DNA of 64,000 nucleotides from Polyangiaceae bacterium (GCA_041389725.1 JAWKRG010000005.1:682001-746000), one strand, 5' to 3'; numbered from the stretch's first letter, positions 16,820-25,580 are shown. Notes: generated from the sequence alone by a model not told the origin. Made by a program: numbers and translations.

Positions 16820-17473
16820 TCAGCGCCGCAAGTAGGTGCGGTTGAGCATCGGATGAACCGAGTCCGTTGGACCCCAATCCGAGTCGGGATGAAATGCGAT
16901 CACGTCGAGGGACTCGCTGGCCGTCTTGAAGGCGTGAGCCTCGTGGGGGTCGAGCAAGAACACCGAGCCGCGACGAAGCGGCTGCTCCCAACCACCAGGA
17001 CCGTAAGCCGTGCCGCGACCAGCGCTGACCGCCCCAAGGCGAATGCTCGGGTGGCTATGGATCGACTGGGTGATGCCAGGGGGAAAGTGCAAGTGGTTCA
17101 GACACGAGTCGCCCTCGCGTGGCGGCGGGACCAATAGCGTGTCGGAGCAACCATCGATGTACGTCAGGCGCCCCGTGGGCTCCCAGCGTCCCGCCGTCAC
17201 CAAGCCGCGGAAGCCGTAGCGTTCGATGACTGCAGCGCGACCCTCCACACCGAGTTCGATCTCTCCCGGCGAAGAAAAGTACGCCCCGGCGCTCATGGAG
17301 AGCTCGAAGCCCGAGACCTTTGCATGCACCACTCCATCGATGACCACGACGTAGCAGGTCGAGGTCGGCTGACCGAACCGCGCACTGCGTGTGCACACCT
17401 CGAGGGTGGCGGGATACATCGTCTCGCGTGCATCCAGGCGTTCTCCGCCGCTCGGTTCTTCGATGAGTTGCAT
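16820..17473 (-). CDS. Cupin-fold protein
   Basis: 217 residues. The second half is a cupin: HFPPGITQSIHSHPSIRLG supplies two histidines of motif 1 and LLDPHEAHAFKTASESLDV matches motif 2, so a metal site is plausible. The first 100 residues are a beta-rich domain (VVVIDGVVHAKVSGFEL, SGRWEP-like strands), perhaps a second degenerate cupin. No signal peptide. Cupins include dioxygenases, isomerases and binding proteins, and the substrate cannot be inferred. It starts 33 bases after the TOPRIM-like gene, at the end of the leftward group with the asparagine-synthetase-like enzyme. Confidence 0.75.
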   Translation of the reverse strand: MQLIEEPSGGERLDARETMYPATLEVCTRSARFGQPTSTCYVVVIDGVVHAKVSGFELSMSAGAYFSSPGEIELGVEGRAAVIERYGFRGLVTAGRWEPTGRLTYIDGCSDTLLVPPPREGDSCLNHLHFPPGITQSIHSHPSIRLGAVSAGRGTAYGPGGWEQPLRRGSVFLLDPHEAHAFKTASESLDVIAFHPDSDWGPTDSVHPMLNRTYLRR

Positions 17474-17506
17474 GTGTCCTGCTCCAAGACGCCAAGAAGG
17501 CGATTG

Positions 17507-18232
17507 TCAGCCGAAGCCGACTTCTTCCGCCTGATCGGCAATGCGATCGTAGACCCAAGTCATGGCTCGCGCTGGCGGAAGCTCGGCGAGTTCCGCGTAT
17601 CGTCCATGCTCCAAGAGTACCCGATGACGTTCGTCAATCTCCGGGTCCACGCGGGTGGGCGCCCCCTGGCGCAGCGGCAGCCTCAGTCGAAACGCCCAGG
17701 GTAGATTGAGCCCAAGATCGACGAACTCCACCGGCCCTGGCGGAAGTGCACGACTGGCGGAGCGCGCAAACGCGTAGCCCGCGGGGGTGGCGTCGTGCAC
17801 GGCGAAGAACTTGGTCTCGAAGCCTTGCGCCAGCTGCGCGGTCAGCAATCGATACACGTGGCTCGGAAACCCGAGAGTGATCAGACCGACTTCGATCTTC
17901 CGGTGGAAGCCGTTCTGCGCGAACACCAACAGAGACTCCACGCGGTCGAAGAGCAGTACCCGAGGCACGGCGTACTCCAAGAGATCCGGCGGCATCTCGT
18001 CGATCGCTGCCTCTTGGGGCAAAGCCTCGGGTCGAATCAGGCCGGGGAGCGCTTCGTGACGAGCTTCCCAGTCCGCGAGCTCACGCTCGAAGGTTTCCAG
18101 CTTTGGCACGTCGCCTTCGTCGTGCCGGAGCAGCTCGTACATCAAGTTGGCGCGCGTGAAGTAATAGCGCCCGGAGCAGGATACCCGCTCCACCGCTTCG
18201 CGGACGCGGCTGGGCTTCAGGCTCGAGATCAT
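17507..18232 (-). CDS. Uncharacterised protein, possibly degenerate TOPRIM/Spo11-TopoVIA-like
   Basis: 241 residues. The start at 18232 overlaps the stop of the asparagine-synthetase-like gene (ATGA). The order of segments resembles topoisomerase VI subunit A/Spo11: an N-terminal YYFTRANLMYELLRH helix, then VLLFDRVESLLVFA, VGLITLGFPSHVYRLL, KFFAVHDATPAGYAFAR and VEFVDLGLNL. In that family a TOPRIM domain has a catalytic Glu after the first strand and a D-x-D-P-G later. Here the first position is Asp or a later Glu, and the second motif reads D-A-T-P-A-G, so metal-dependent cleavage is doubtful. The similarity was judged by eye and is tentative. Translational coupling links its role to the upstream enzyme. 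Confidence 0.6.
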   Translation of the reverse strand: MISSLKPSRVREAVERVSCSGRYYFTRANLMYELLRHDEGDVPKLETFERELADWEARHEALPGLIRPEALPQEAAIDEMPPDLLEYAVPRVLLFDRVESLLVFAQNGFHRKIEVGLITLGFPSHVYRLLTAQLAQGFETKFFAVHDATPAGYAFARSASRALPPGPVEFVDLGLNLPWAFRLRLPLRQGAPTRVDPEIDERHRVLLEHGRYAELAELPPARAMTWVYDRIADQAEEVGFG

Positions 18233-19989
18233 GGCCGCATGTCTCCGTCCACGTACACCCGGTGCCACAGCTCGACGGCGAGGAGCATCCACAGCAGTTC
18301 GCCGCTGCGATCACGGCCCACGTGGGACTCGGGCTGACTGCCGGACAGCAACAAGGACACGAATTCGGGGCGGAAGTAGCCGCGCTGTCGCGCGCGCTCG
18401 GAACCGAGGATGTCCCGCGTGTAGCTGCGGAGCGCGGTCTTTCGGAACCAGTGGTTGAGCGGCACGCCCATGCCCGCCTTCTTTCGATACACCACGGGGT
18501 GGGGCAGAGTGTTCTCGACGGCCTTCTTGAAGATCCACTTCTCGACGTCGCCGCGGCGCTTGAGTCGAGGGGGGACCGCGAAGGAGTATTCGGCGAGTCG
18601 CTTGTCGAACAAGGGTGACGCGGCCTCCACGCCGTTCGGGGTCAGCATCTTGTCGACCTTGACCAAGATGTTCTGGCCGCCCTTGAGCCGGATGTTGATG
18701 TGCATCAGCCGGTTCAGGTATCGGGTCAGTCGCGGGTCCTCCAAGGTCGCGCTCACGTCCGCTTCGAGGGCAGCAACGCCTCCCGCCTGGCTCATGAACT
18801 CTGGCGTGCACAGATCGTCCAGGTGGTCGAAGAACTTGTGGTACGACGCCAGGTAGGCTCGCGAGCGCTGGTAGCCACCCAGAAACGCGTACCACTCGCC
18901 CAAGATCATGAACTTGTTCTTGGGTCCTCCGAACAGCGGATCACCGCCTTCGCCGTTGAACACGATCGGCGCCTCGCGGGCAGCGGTTCGAGCCAAGATG
19001 TAGTTCGGTACCGTGATGCAGTCGCAGAGCGGGTCGTCCAAGCTCCACATCACTTGCGGTAGCAGGTCCAGGAACCCCTCGGGCTCCACGTCCACGACGT
19101 GATGCGTCACGCCGGTGTGGGCGCTGACCAGGGACGCATACATGAGTTCGTTGGGCTGGCCGAAGCCGAAGCCAGCGGAAAAGCAAACCGGGTCGCGCCC
19201 CAACTCGCGCAGCAGCGCGATCACTGCGGACGAGTCGATGCCGCCAGACAAGAACGCGGCAATCGGAGTCCCCGAAGGGGGCAGTCGCCGACGCACGGCG
19301 TCGCGTAGCAGCATGCCCACGTGCTCCACCATCTCGTCCTCGGAGGCATCGATCTCCTTCTCTTCGAGCTCCCAGTAGCGAACGACCCGTTCGGCGCCTC
19401 CTGCCAGGGGCTTTTGCAGACGGCACCCCGGCAGTAGCTCCGACACGCCGCGGAACGCGGTCATCGCGCCCGGGATGAAAGAGAACACCAGCAGCCGCAG
19501 CAAGGCCGCGGGTTCGGGCACCACACGAAACGCTGGGTGAGCCAGGAAGGCTTTGATCTCCGAGCCGAACAGCAAGCAGCCGGCGACCTCCGCGTAGTAG
19601 ACGGGCTTTTCACCCAGCGGATCCCGCACGACGTGCAGATGCTCGCCGTCCACCAGCGCCAAGGCAAAGGGGCCGTCCAGCCGTTCGAACGCACGGGTGC
19701 CCTCGCGCGCGAAGAGCTCCGCGACGATGCGAGCGTCGTCCCAGCCATCGTCGCCGCCCAGCTCGCTCAGCAGCGCACCGTGATCGAGCAAGCGTCCATC
19801 GAACACGCAGTGAACCCGGCCGTCGCTGCTCGTGGATACGTCGTCGCTTGCAGAAGCGTTTCGTTCGCCTAGAGCGTACTGGGCTGCAGTGAGCGAACGC
19901 CGGTGCGCACCGCGGTGTGCCAATCGATCGACCAGGTCGTCCAGCAGGGCCCGCGAGCCATCGCCGACGAAACCCACGATCGCGCCCAT
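18229..19989 (-). CDS. Asparagine-synthetase-like enzyme without the Cys2 nucleophile
   Basis: 586 residues with the AsnB layout. A class II glutamine-amidotransferase-like N-domain (1-190) is followed by an ATP-pyrophosphatase domain with an intact PP-loop (S248-GGIDSS-254) and later family motifs (PIVFNGEGGDPLFGG, GVEAASPLFDKRLAEY, VVYRKKAGMGVP). Functional AsnB begins MCG with Cys2 as nucleophile; here the protein begins MGAIVGF, and the usual RGPD and NGEIYN motifs read RGAH and DGRLLDH. Glutamine hydrolysis is therefore unlikely, while adenylation should work. Relatives with this loss include beta-lactam synthetases and lasso-peptide cyclases, and ammonia-dependent forms. The gene lies 3 bases after the TPR gene and overlaps the TOPRIM-like gene. 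Confidence 0.85.
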   Translation of the reverse strand: MGAIVGFVGDGSRALLDDLVDRLAHRGAHRRSLTAAQYALGERNASASDDVSTSSDGRVHCVFDGRLLDHGALLSELGGDDGWDDARIVAELFAREGTRAFERLDGPFALALVDGEHLHVVRDPLGEKPVYYAEVAGCLLFGSEIKAFLAHPAFRVVPEPAALLRLLVFSFIPGAMTAFRGVSELLPGCRLQKPLAGGAERVVRYWELEEKEIDASEDEMVEHVGMLLRDAVRRRLPPSGTPIAAFLSGGIDSSAVIALLRELGRDPVCFSAGFGFGQPNELMYASLVSAHTGVTHHVVDVEPEGFLDLLPQVMWSLDDPLCDCITVPNYILARTAAREAPIVFNGEGGDPLFGGPKNKFMILGEWYAFLGGYQRSRAYLASYHKFFDHLDDLCTPEFMSQAGGVAALEADVSATLEDPRLTRYLNRLMHINIRLKGGQNILVKVDKMLTPNGVEAASPLFDKRLAEYSFAVPPRLKRRGDVEKWIFKKAVENTLPHPVVYRKKAGMGVPLNHWFRKTALRSYTRDILGSERARQRGYFRPEFVSLLLSGSQPESHVGRDRSGELLWMLLAVELWHRVYVDGDMRP

Positions 19990-19992
19990 GGC

Positions 19993-21000
19993 TCAGAAGC
20001 TCCTGGAGTAACCGACGAACCCTCCCGAGCGCGTCGGCGCGACCGTCACGGTCTCCTTGCTCGACTTCCCACCCATCAGCACCAAGACGGTGCCCGCGAC
20101 GACGCCGACGGCTCCTACGCCAAGTCCGATGTTCGCGATCAGGTCGAGCCGCTTGCCGTCGTCGATGTCACCCTGCTTGGATGCGGGGCAGGGCCCACCG
20201 CCACATTCGTCTTCCAGCGAGCTGTAGCGACTGTTGGCCATCAGACCAGCGACACCAAAAGTGGCGAGGCCTGCCGCGCCGACGCCGAGCGCGACGTAGC
20301 CCAGAGTCCGGGTCGAAGAGCCGCTCGTCGACACGCTGCCACCACTCTTGGTTGCGGGCGGGGGCTGCTCCGGCTGCGGGTCGTTGCTCGGCGCTTGCGT
20401 CGGCGTGTCCGTCTGGGAACGCGCGGGCAGTACGATCGCAAAGGTCGTGTTCTCTCCGGCGGCCACTTCCTGACTCCGCTCGAAGGGTTCTCTGCCCGGG
20501 GCTTCCGCCGTGACCGTCACCTTGCCGGGCTTGATCGCCAGGGTGTCCCCGAGGCGATCTTCGTCGACCTTCACGCCGTTGACTTGCACCACGAGACCGG
20601 GTGCGGCGTCGGCAGCGGCGATCACGATGCGCGCAACCTTGGATTCCAGCGCTGCACGCTCCGCTGCTGCAGCGCTGCGCGTGTCGGCGTAGCGTTCGTC
20701 CTTGGTGGACTGCTTGTCAGCGCTTCTGAGAGCTTCCGAATAGGCCTCGTAGGCTTCGGGAAGTTGCTTGAGCTGACGCAGACAGCGCGCAACGTAGAGC
20801 TGCGCATTGGGGCTTCCCGTGGCCTCTACCAGACGCGTGAGCTTGGGCAACGCCTCCGAGCACTTGTTCTTGGAGTAGAGACTCTGGGCGCGAGTGAACT
20901 CCTTGCGCGCCTCCGCAGGCGACATGCTGGGTGCGCCGTGGGCATTGGCTGCCACGAGTAAGACACCCGCAAGGAGTGGGGCGATCCCACGATGGAGCAT
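19993..21000 (-). CDS. TPR/PEGA-like periplasmic protein paired with Ser/Thr kinase
   Basis: About 335 residues (ATG 21000; a GTG at 21009 is also possible). A signal peptide (LLAGVLLVAANAHGAPS) is followed by a short TPR-type helical region (AQSLYSKNKCSEALPKLTR, AQLYVARCLRQLKQLPEAY). A PEGA-like beta domain follows (LVVQVNGVKVDEDRLGD, KPGKVTVTAEAPG), then a Pro/Gln/Ser linker and two C-terminal membrane helices. Proteins of this architecture are very common directly beside Ser/Thr kinases in Polyangia, as here. It probably senses or binds something in the periplasm; no enzyme motif is visible. Confidence 0.8.
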   Translation of the reverse strand: MLHRGIAPLLAGVLLVAANAHGAPSMSPAEARKEFTRAQSLYSKNKCSEALPKLTRLVEATGSPNAQLYVARCLRQLKQLPEAYEAYSEALRSADKQSTKDERYADTRSAAAAERAALESKVARIVIAAADAAPGLVVQVNGVKVDEDRLGDTLAIKPGKVTVTAEAPGREPFERSQEVAAGENTTFAIVLPARSQTDTPTQAPSNDPQPEQPPPATKSGGSVSTSGSSTRTLGYVALGVGAAGLATFGVAGLMANSRYSSLEDECGGGPCPASKQGDIDDGKRLDLIANIGLGVGAVGVVAGTVLVLMGGKSSKETVTVAPTRSGGFVGYSRSF

Positions 21001-21009
21001 CGACAGCAC

Positions 21010-22572
21010 TTATAGCCGATCCGGTTGGAACTCGCTGCCCTTTGGCTTCGGTGCCGGAGCAGGACGAGCGGGGGTGGGCGACGGCTCGGTTGGGCGCGTG
21101 GTCTTCGCGGGCGCTGCGGATGGCTCCGTCGTCGGAGCCACGTCCGCGGATGGTGCCATCGACGCGATCGGCGTGGGGTCAGCGCTGACGGCAGGCTCGC
21201 TGGGCTGCGAGGGGGTAGGCACGGAAACCACCTCGACGGCGTCTGGCGCCGGCGTCCCCGCGGACGCAGGAGCGTCCTTTCGCAATACGGTCATCCATGT
21301 CAGCGCCGCGGCCAGCGCGACCATGAAGATCCCGCCGCCGATCATTGCTCCCAGTCCGACCGCGTTGCGTCGTCGGGGAGGAGACGCAACGGGCTGCACG
21401 ATGCTCGCGCTCCCCGTGCTGGCGACGGGTACCGGCACGCCGACTAGGGAGCTGATGCCGCTCGTTACGTCCCGCGCGATCGTGGGAGCCTCCTCTTCCT
21501 CCAGGGGCGCAGGCGGAAGAACCGCTGGATTGCTGCCAGAAATCCCGCTCGGGCTGCTCGGCAGAGGCGTTGCGCTGTGATGGGGCGAGCTCTTGTAGTC
21601 GGTTGGCAGTGCGCCGGCACCGCCCAGGGTTTCTGGTAGCGGTTGCAGTCCCGCAGCTTCCAGACTTTGACGTACGAAGTTCCCGAGGGCGCGTGGGCTG
21701 CTCGGGTGCATTCCCGCGCGTTCAGCTGCTTCTTCGAGGGCGTCTGCAAAGTCTGCTGCCGACGCGTAGCGCTCGGTGACGGGTCCCAGGGCTCGCATCG
21801 TGACGTCGCTCAGCGCCTGCGGAATCGTGGCATCCACGTCGACGGGACTGCGAGTCGGACCGGCCATCACCGACGCGACCAAGGCCCCGTCACTGGGCGC
21901 GCGAAACAAGCGAGCGCCGGTGAGCATCTCCCACAGCACGACGCCGATGGCGTACACATCGGTTCGCCGGTCCAGGGTCTCCGCGCGCAGCTGCTCCGGC
22001 GACATGTAGGGCACCTTGCCCTTCACCTGGCTGCCTCGCGTGCTCGAAATGCGCGCTTCGGCCCGGGCCACACCGAAATCCGTGATGCGGCTGACCCCAT
22101 CGACCCCAACTAGGATGTTTTGCGGCGATACGTCACGATGAACCAGCCCCAAGGGCTGCCCATCCGCACCCCGCAGTTCGTGGGCGGCGTGCAATCCCGA
22201 CAGCGCGTCGAGAACGATGCGCAACGTCGCTGCCAACGGCAGGCGCTGCCCCTGCTTCAACAGGCTCTTGACCAACACGTTGGCGGCGGCGCCCTCCACA
22301 TACTCCATGACGATCGACAAGCCGTGGCTGCCCTGCTCGATGTCGATGGTGGCAACGACGTTGGGATGACGAATCCCCGCCGCCAGTCGCGCTTCGTCGA
22401 GGAACATATCCACGAAGTCCGGGTCCGAGGCGATGTGCGGGTGCATGACCTTGACGGCCACGACCCGCTGGAACCCGCCCGCCCCCACGACGCGACCCAA
22501 ATACACCGTCGCCATTCCTCCCGAAGCGATCGGGTGGATGAGCTCGTAGCGACCGATGTACTGCTGCGCCAC
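21010..22572 (-). CDS. Transmembrane Ser/Thr protein kinase (PknB type)
   Basis: About 520 residues from GTG 22572 (TTG starts at 22584 and 22641 are also open; no ATG fits). The kinase domain (about 8-275) has the Gly loop IASGGMATVYLG, the ATP lysine in VVAVKVMHP, the catalytic loop HRDVSPQNIL, the metal motif DFGVARAEA and the activation-segment end GKVPYMSPEQL, so it should be active. A Pro/Ser-rich linker leads to one membrane helix (GGGIFMVALAAALTWMTVL). The extracytoplasmic tail is Pro/Ala/Thr-rich with no PASTA domain. It is followed directly by the TPR/PEGA-like gene, and possibly by the whole asparagine-synthetase-like group. Confidence 0.92.
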   Translation of the reverse strand: MAQQYIGRYELIHPIASGGMATVYLGRVVGAGGFQRVVAVKVMHPHIASDPDFVDMFLDEARLAAGIRHPNVVATIDIEQGSHGLSIVMEYVEGAAANVLVKSLLKQGQRLPLAATLRIVLDALSGLHAAHELRGADGQPLGLVHRDVSPQNILVGVDGVSRITDFGVARAEARISSTRGSQVKGKVPYMSPEQLRAETLDRRTDVYAIGVVLWEMLTGARLFRAPSDGALVASVMAGPTRSPVDVDATIPQALSDVTMRALGPVTERYASAADFADALEEAAERAGMHPSSPRALGNFVRQSLEAAGLQPLPETLGGAGALPTDYKSSPHHSATPLPSSPSGISGSNPAVLPPAPLEEEEAPTIARDVTSGISSLVGVPVPVASTGSASIVQPVASPPRRRNAVGLGAMIGGGIFMVALAAALTWMTVLRKDAPASAGTPAPDAVEVVSVPTPSQPSEPAVSADPTPIASMAPSADVAPTTEPSAAPAKTTRPTEPSPTPARPAPAPKPKGSEFQPDRL

Positions 22573-22649
22573 TTGTCGAATCAAGCATACACGCCGGGTT
22601 CCGAGCTGGCCAGGTAACCGGAAAGCTGTGATAGGCTGCAACGGACGTC

Positions 22650-23570
22650 ATGTGGCGTGGCTCTTGCGCGGTGTTGTTGGCGGCCTTCGTTCCCGCGGTA
22701 GGTGCGTGCAGCCACGATTGGGACAAGCTCGAACCGAATGGTCGAGCTAGCGTCGATGCCTCGGTTGGAGGCCAGGCTGGGTCCAGCGGTTCGTCGGGTT
22801 CTGGAGGCGGCGCCGGGGTCGGTGGCGTCGGTGGCGTGGGCGGCGCTGGTGGGGTGGATGGTGGCGCGGGCACCGGCGGCGTCCCTGCGACCTGTACGGA
22901 CAAGACGATGGTGCCGCTCAGCGCCGGGCTCACCAAACCGTTCTGCATCGATCGCACCGAGGTGACCAACACGGAGTACGAGGCCTTCCTGAGCCCGAGC
23001 CCCGACCCTTCCTCGCAGCCCGCGAACTGCAGTTGGAACACGGATTTCACACCGTCGAATGGTTGGCCGCCCGCGGCTGGCACTGCTGGCTATCCGGTTG
23101 CGTTCGTGGATTGGTGCGATGCAACCGCGTACTGCGCGCATGTCGGAAAGCGCTTGTGCGGCCGCATCGGTGGGGGAGCGGTTCCCTTCTCGTCGCCCGC
23201 GGACCCCGCTATCAGCGAGTGGTTCAATGCGTGCAGCGGCGGTGGGAGCCTCGCCTATCCATACGGCGACACCTACAGCGGGAACGCGTGCAACGGGACT
23301 GACTTCGGCGCGAACGGTCCGACGACCGCCGGTAGCACACCGGGTTGCGAAGGAGCACCCAAAGGGCTCTTCGACATGAGCGGCAACCTGTTCGAGTGGG
23401 AAGACTCGTGCAGCGACAACCTCGGGGCGAACTCCAACTGTCGAATCCGAGGCGGGGCGTACAACAACAACGCAGCAAACTTGCGCTGCGACATCGATGC
23501 GACGGCGACACGGGACTCGGCGACGGTGACCATTGGTTTCCGCTGCTGCACGGACGCTGTGGTGAACTGA
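22650..23570 (+). CDS. Formylglycine-generating-enzyme-like (SUMF1) lipoprotein
   Basis: 306 residues. A lipoprotein signal (LAAFVPAVGAC) precedes a Gly/Ser/Val-rich linker (about 35-78) and an FGE-sulfatase/SUMF1-type domain. The domain shows FCIDRTEVTNTEYEAFL near the start, YPVAFVDWCDATAYCAHVG, KGLFDMSGNLFEWEDSC and the close IGFRCC. True FGE oxidises a cysteine in sulfatases using its own Cys pair; in this linker-bearing lipoprotein class, common in myxobacteria, the fold usually serves as a surface binding module. The many cysteines probably form disulfides. It is divergent from the kinase gene, with a gap of about 77 bases. Confidence 0.85.
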   Translation: MWRGSCAVLLAAFVPAVGACSHDWDKLEPNGRASVDASVGGQAGSSGSSGSGGGAGVGGVGGVGGAGGVDGGAGTGGVPATCTDKTMVPLSAGLTKPFCIDRTEVTNTEYEAFLSPSPDPSSQPANCSWNTDFTPSNGWPPAAGTAGYPVAFVDWCDATAYCAHVGKRLCGRIGGGAVPFSSPADPAISEWFNACSGGGSLAYPYGDTYSGNACNGTDFGANGPTTAGSTPGCEGAPKGLFDMSGNLFEWEDSCSDNLGANSNCRIRGGAYNNNAANLRCDIDATATRDSATVTIGFRCCTDAVVN

Positions 23571-23628
23571 TTCGGCGCATTCGTTGCAGCGTCGGCTGAC
23601 GGTGACGTGGGAGTCACCACGCGTCGCC

Positions 23629-24411
23629 TCACGGTGACGCAGGAATCACGAGGTCGCCACACATCGGGTCGTCGTGGTCGCAGCTCTCCACGACGCTTGG
23701 AGCGGCGTCGGACCCTGGGTCGTGCGGCGGAACACCAGGGACGCGCGTGCCACTTTGAAACGCCTGGGCGAAGCCAGGTGGCGGTGCTTGCGCCGTGCGT
23801 CGCGCGCTTGGGAGCGCCATGCGTGCGCTGCCACCGCCCTGTTCGAAGCGCAGCGGGTAGCTCACCGCAACTTCCCCGCGCGCCGGTGGAAAAGTGAGAT
23901 CGAAGAAAGTGGCAAGGACGCACTGCCGCGTTGCGCGATCCGCAAGGGACGTGGTCTCTTCTCGCGCGTCGCGCACGAGCCCATCCGCGCGAATGCTGAA
24001 ACGGACCACGACTCGGCCCTCCAGCTGTGGTTGGCGCTCGAGCCCCTTTCGATAGCAGTCCCGAAATCGCCCAGCGGACAGGCGCACGGTCCGTTGGATC
24101 GACTCCCCCGGCAGCTGGCCATCAATGGCCGCCTCGTCCGCGCTCAGCGGAGCACCTCGTTCCAACGCTGCTATCGGAGTGAGCTCCGTCGACGGGTCGG
24201 GGCGTGGCGACGGGCCGGAGCCCGAGAGAAATGCTTCGATGCCAGCGTGCAGTCGCTCGCGAGCGCGTTCGTCGGTTGGCGCGATGGCGCGCGCCGGCGC
24301 GTCTTGCACCACCCGCCCAGCGGCCGTGGTGGACGGCACTGCCGCGCGGGTCATGCTTTGGGGCCCGCAGCCGAATAGCAGCGCAACTGCCGCCCAAGAG
24401 GACCGTGACAT
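23629..24411 (-). CDS. Lipoprotein with AgmX/PglI-type (TonB-like) C-terminal domain
   Basis: 260 residues. The short signal ends in a lipobox-like LLFGC. The middle (about 90-190) is an AgmX/PglI-type domain: IQRTVRLSAGRFRDCYRKGL, then GRVVVRFSIRADGLVRDA, and the paired Cys in RQCVLATFFDLTFPPARG. These two cysteines are a hallmark of the domain. It is related to the TonB C-terminus and is found in myxobacterial gliding and envelope proteins. A Ser/Pro/Asp-rich tail with CDHDDPMCG follows. ATG 24411 is preferred to the longer frame, which is an artefact of the antisense Gly-rich gene. It is divergent from that gene by 100 bases. Confidence 0.8.
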   Translation of the reverse strand: MSRSSWAAVALLFGCGPQSMTRAAVPSTTAAGRVVQDAPARAIAPTDERARERLHAGIEAFLSGSGPSPRPDPSTELTPIAALERGAPLSADEAAIDGQLPGESIQRTVRLSAGRFRDCYRKGLERQPQLEGRVVVRFSIRADGLVRDAREETTSLADRATRQCVLATFFDLTFPPARGEVAVSYPLRFEQGGGSARMALPSARRTAQAPPPGFAQAFQSGTRVPGVPPHDPGSDAAPSVVESCDHDDPMCGDLVIPASP

Positions 24412-24511
24412 GTCCCCTGTGACACGCGAAACCAGCGGTAGTTCCCCCGCTCTGAACAGTCGCGGTCGTGCGCTCGAGCGCGCGTCGCCACGCATGCTAC
24501 GGTGGCCCGCC

Positions 24512-25501
24512 ATGCGAGGCCGTGGAGCTTGGGTATTGTCGTGCTGCGTTGCCATGTGGGGCTGCAGCGCTGCTAGCTCGGGAGGCGGTTCGAACGGCGG
24601 CAGTGCGGGCGTCGGCGCGAACGCATCGGGTGGAAGTTCGGCCAGCGGCGGATTTGGCGCTTTCGGTGCAAGCGGCGGTACTTCGGGTTTCGACGCAGGC
24701 ACGGGTGGAGTCGCTGCTACCGGTGCAGGCTCGGGGAGCGGTGGCGCTAGCGTTGGCGGAACGTCAGGTTTCGGTGCAAGCGGTGGTGCGTCTGGCTTCG
24801 GCGGAACATCGGGAAGCGGTGGGGTCGCGGGTCTCGGTGGCAGCGGCGGCACTTCGGGCAGTGGCGGACTCGCAACAGGCGGCACCTCGGGAAGCGGTGG
24901 TAGCGGTGCAACGGGTGGCGCGAGCGGCGGCAGCGGCGGAGCTGGCGGCAGCGGCGGTTCTGGAACGGGAGGCAGCGGTGGGCTGGGCGGCTGCATCTCC
25001 GGTGCGACGGGTTCTCACGCGATTCGCTTTCGCTGGGCGGGCAACGGCTCTGGGTCGACCGCGTACGTCGTCTACGAGCTGAACAACCTGCCCGACACCT
25101 CAAACTACAAGGTCGGCTCGTACTCACAGAGCATCAGCTACAAGCCCGTCTTCGCGGACGTCTTCTTGGCGCAAGGCGGCCTGGATCTCGAAGGCACCGC
25201 GTTCATCGACGTGGATCTCAGCACGATCGGCCTTTCTTCGATCAAGAAGGTCACCCTCGCCATCTATGGTCGCAGCTTCAACACGACGGCGAGTGGCAGT
25301 TTCAATTGGCAGACGTTCCAAGGCACTGGCGCGTCTCCCTACGGCGGCGTGAGCAACGTGGCGCCGTATCAATGGTACGGCGCCGACGCCACGGCGGCCT
25401 TCAACGCGGGCAATGGCGGTGTGAAGCTGCGCATCAAGCCCGACGGCCCTTCGAACGCCCTCATCGTCAATCGCGTCGAAGTTTGCTTCGACGCAACCTG
25501 A
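24512..25501 (+). CDS. Gly/Ser-rich surface lipoprotein
   Basis: 329 residues. A signal peptide with lipobox (CVAMWGC) precedes about 135 residues of Gly/Ser/Thr/Phe low complexity built from units such as SGGTSGFG and GGSGG, probably an extended stalk. The last ~160 residues are an ordered beta-rich domain (HAIRFRWAGNGSGSTAYVV, DLSTIGLSSIKKVTLAIYG) with no family I recognise. It is probably displayed on the outer membrane. The repetitive DNA could vary in length between strains. An ATG at 24494 would add six residues. Confidence 0.75.
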   Translation: MRGRGAWVLSCCVAMWGCSAASSGGGSNGGSAGVGANASGGSSASGGFGAFGASGGTSGFDAGTGGVAATGAGSGSGGASVGGTSGFGASGGASGFGGTSGSGGVAGLGGSGGTSGSGGLATGGTSGSGGSGATGGASGGSGGAGGSGGSGTGGSGGLGGCISGATGSHAIRFRWAGNGSGSTAYVVYELNNLPDTSNYKVGSYSQSISYKPVFADVFLAQGGLDLEGTAFIDVDLSTIGLSSIKKVTLAIYGRSFNTTASGSFNWQTFQGTGASPYGGVSNVAPYQWYGADATAAFNAGNGGVKLRIKPDGPSNALIVNRVEVCFDAT

Positions 25502-25580
25502 CTCGCGTCACGCATGGCGCTGCTCGACTCGTGTCGAGCAGTCGTGGCAGGATCAGAGCGGTCTGCGCTATCGTCCCGTC

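Noticed and set aside
22650..23570. Sulfatase-activating function for the FGE-like lipoprotein.
   Set aside because: It is a secreted lipoprotein with a linker, and no sulfatase gene is nearby; a binding role for the fold is more likely.
23598..23620. GGTGAC-gtggga-GTCACC hairpin between convergent genes as a terminator.
   Set aside because: Short stem and no T-run; not strong enough to list.
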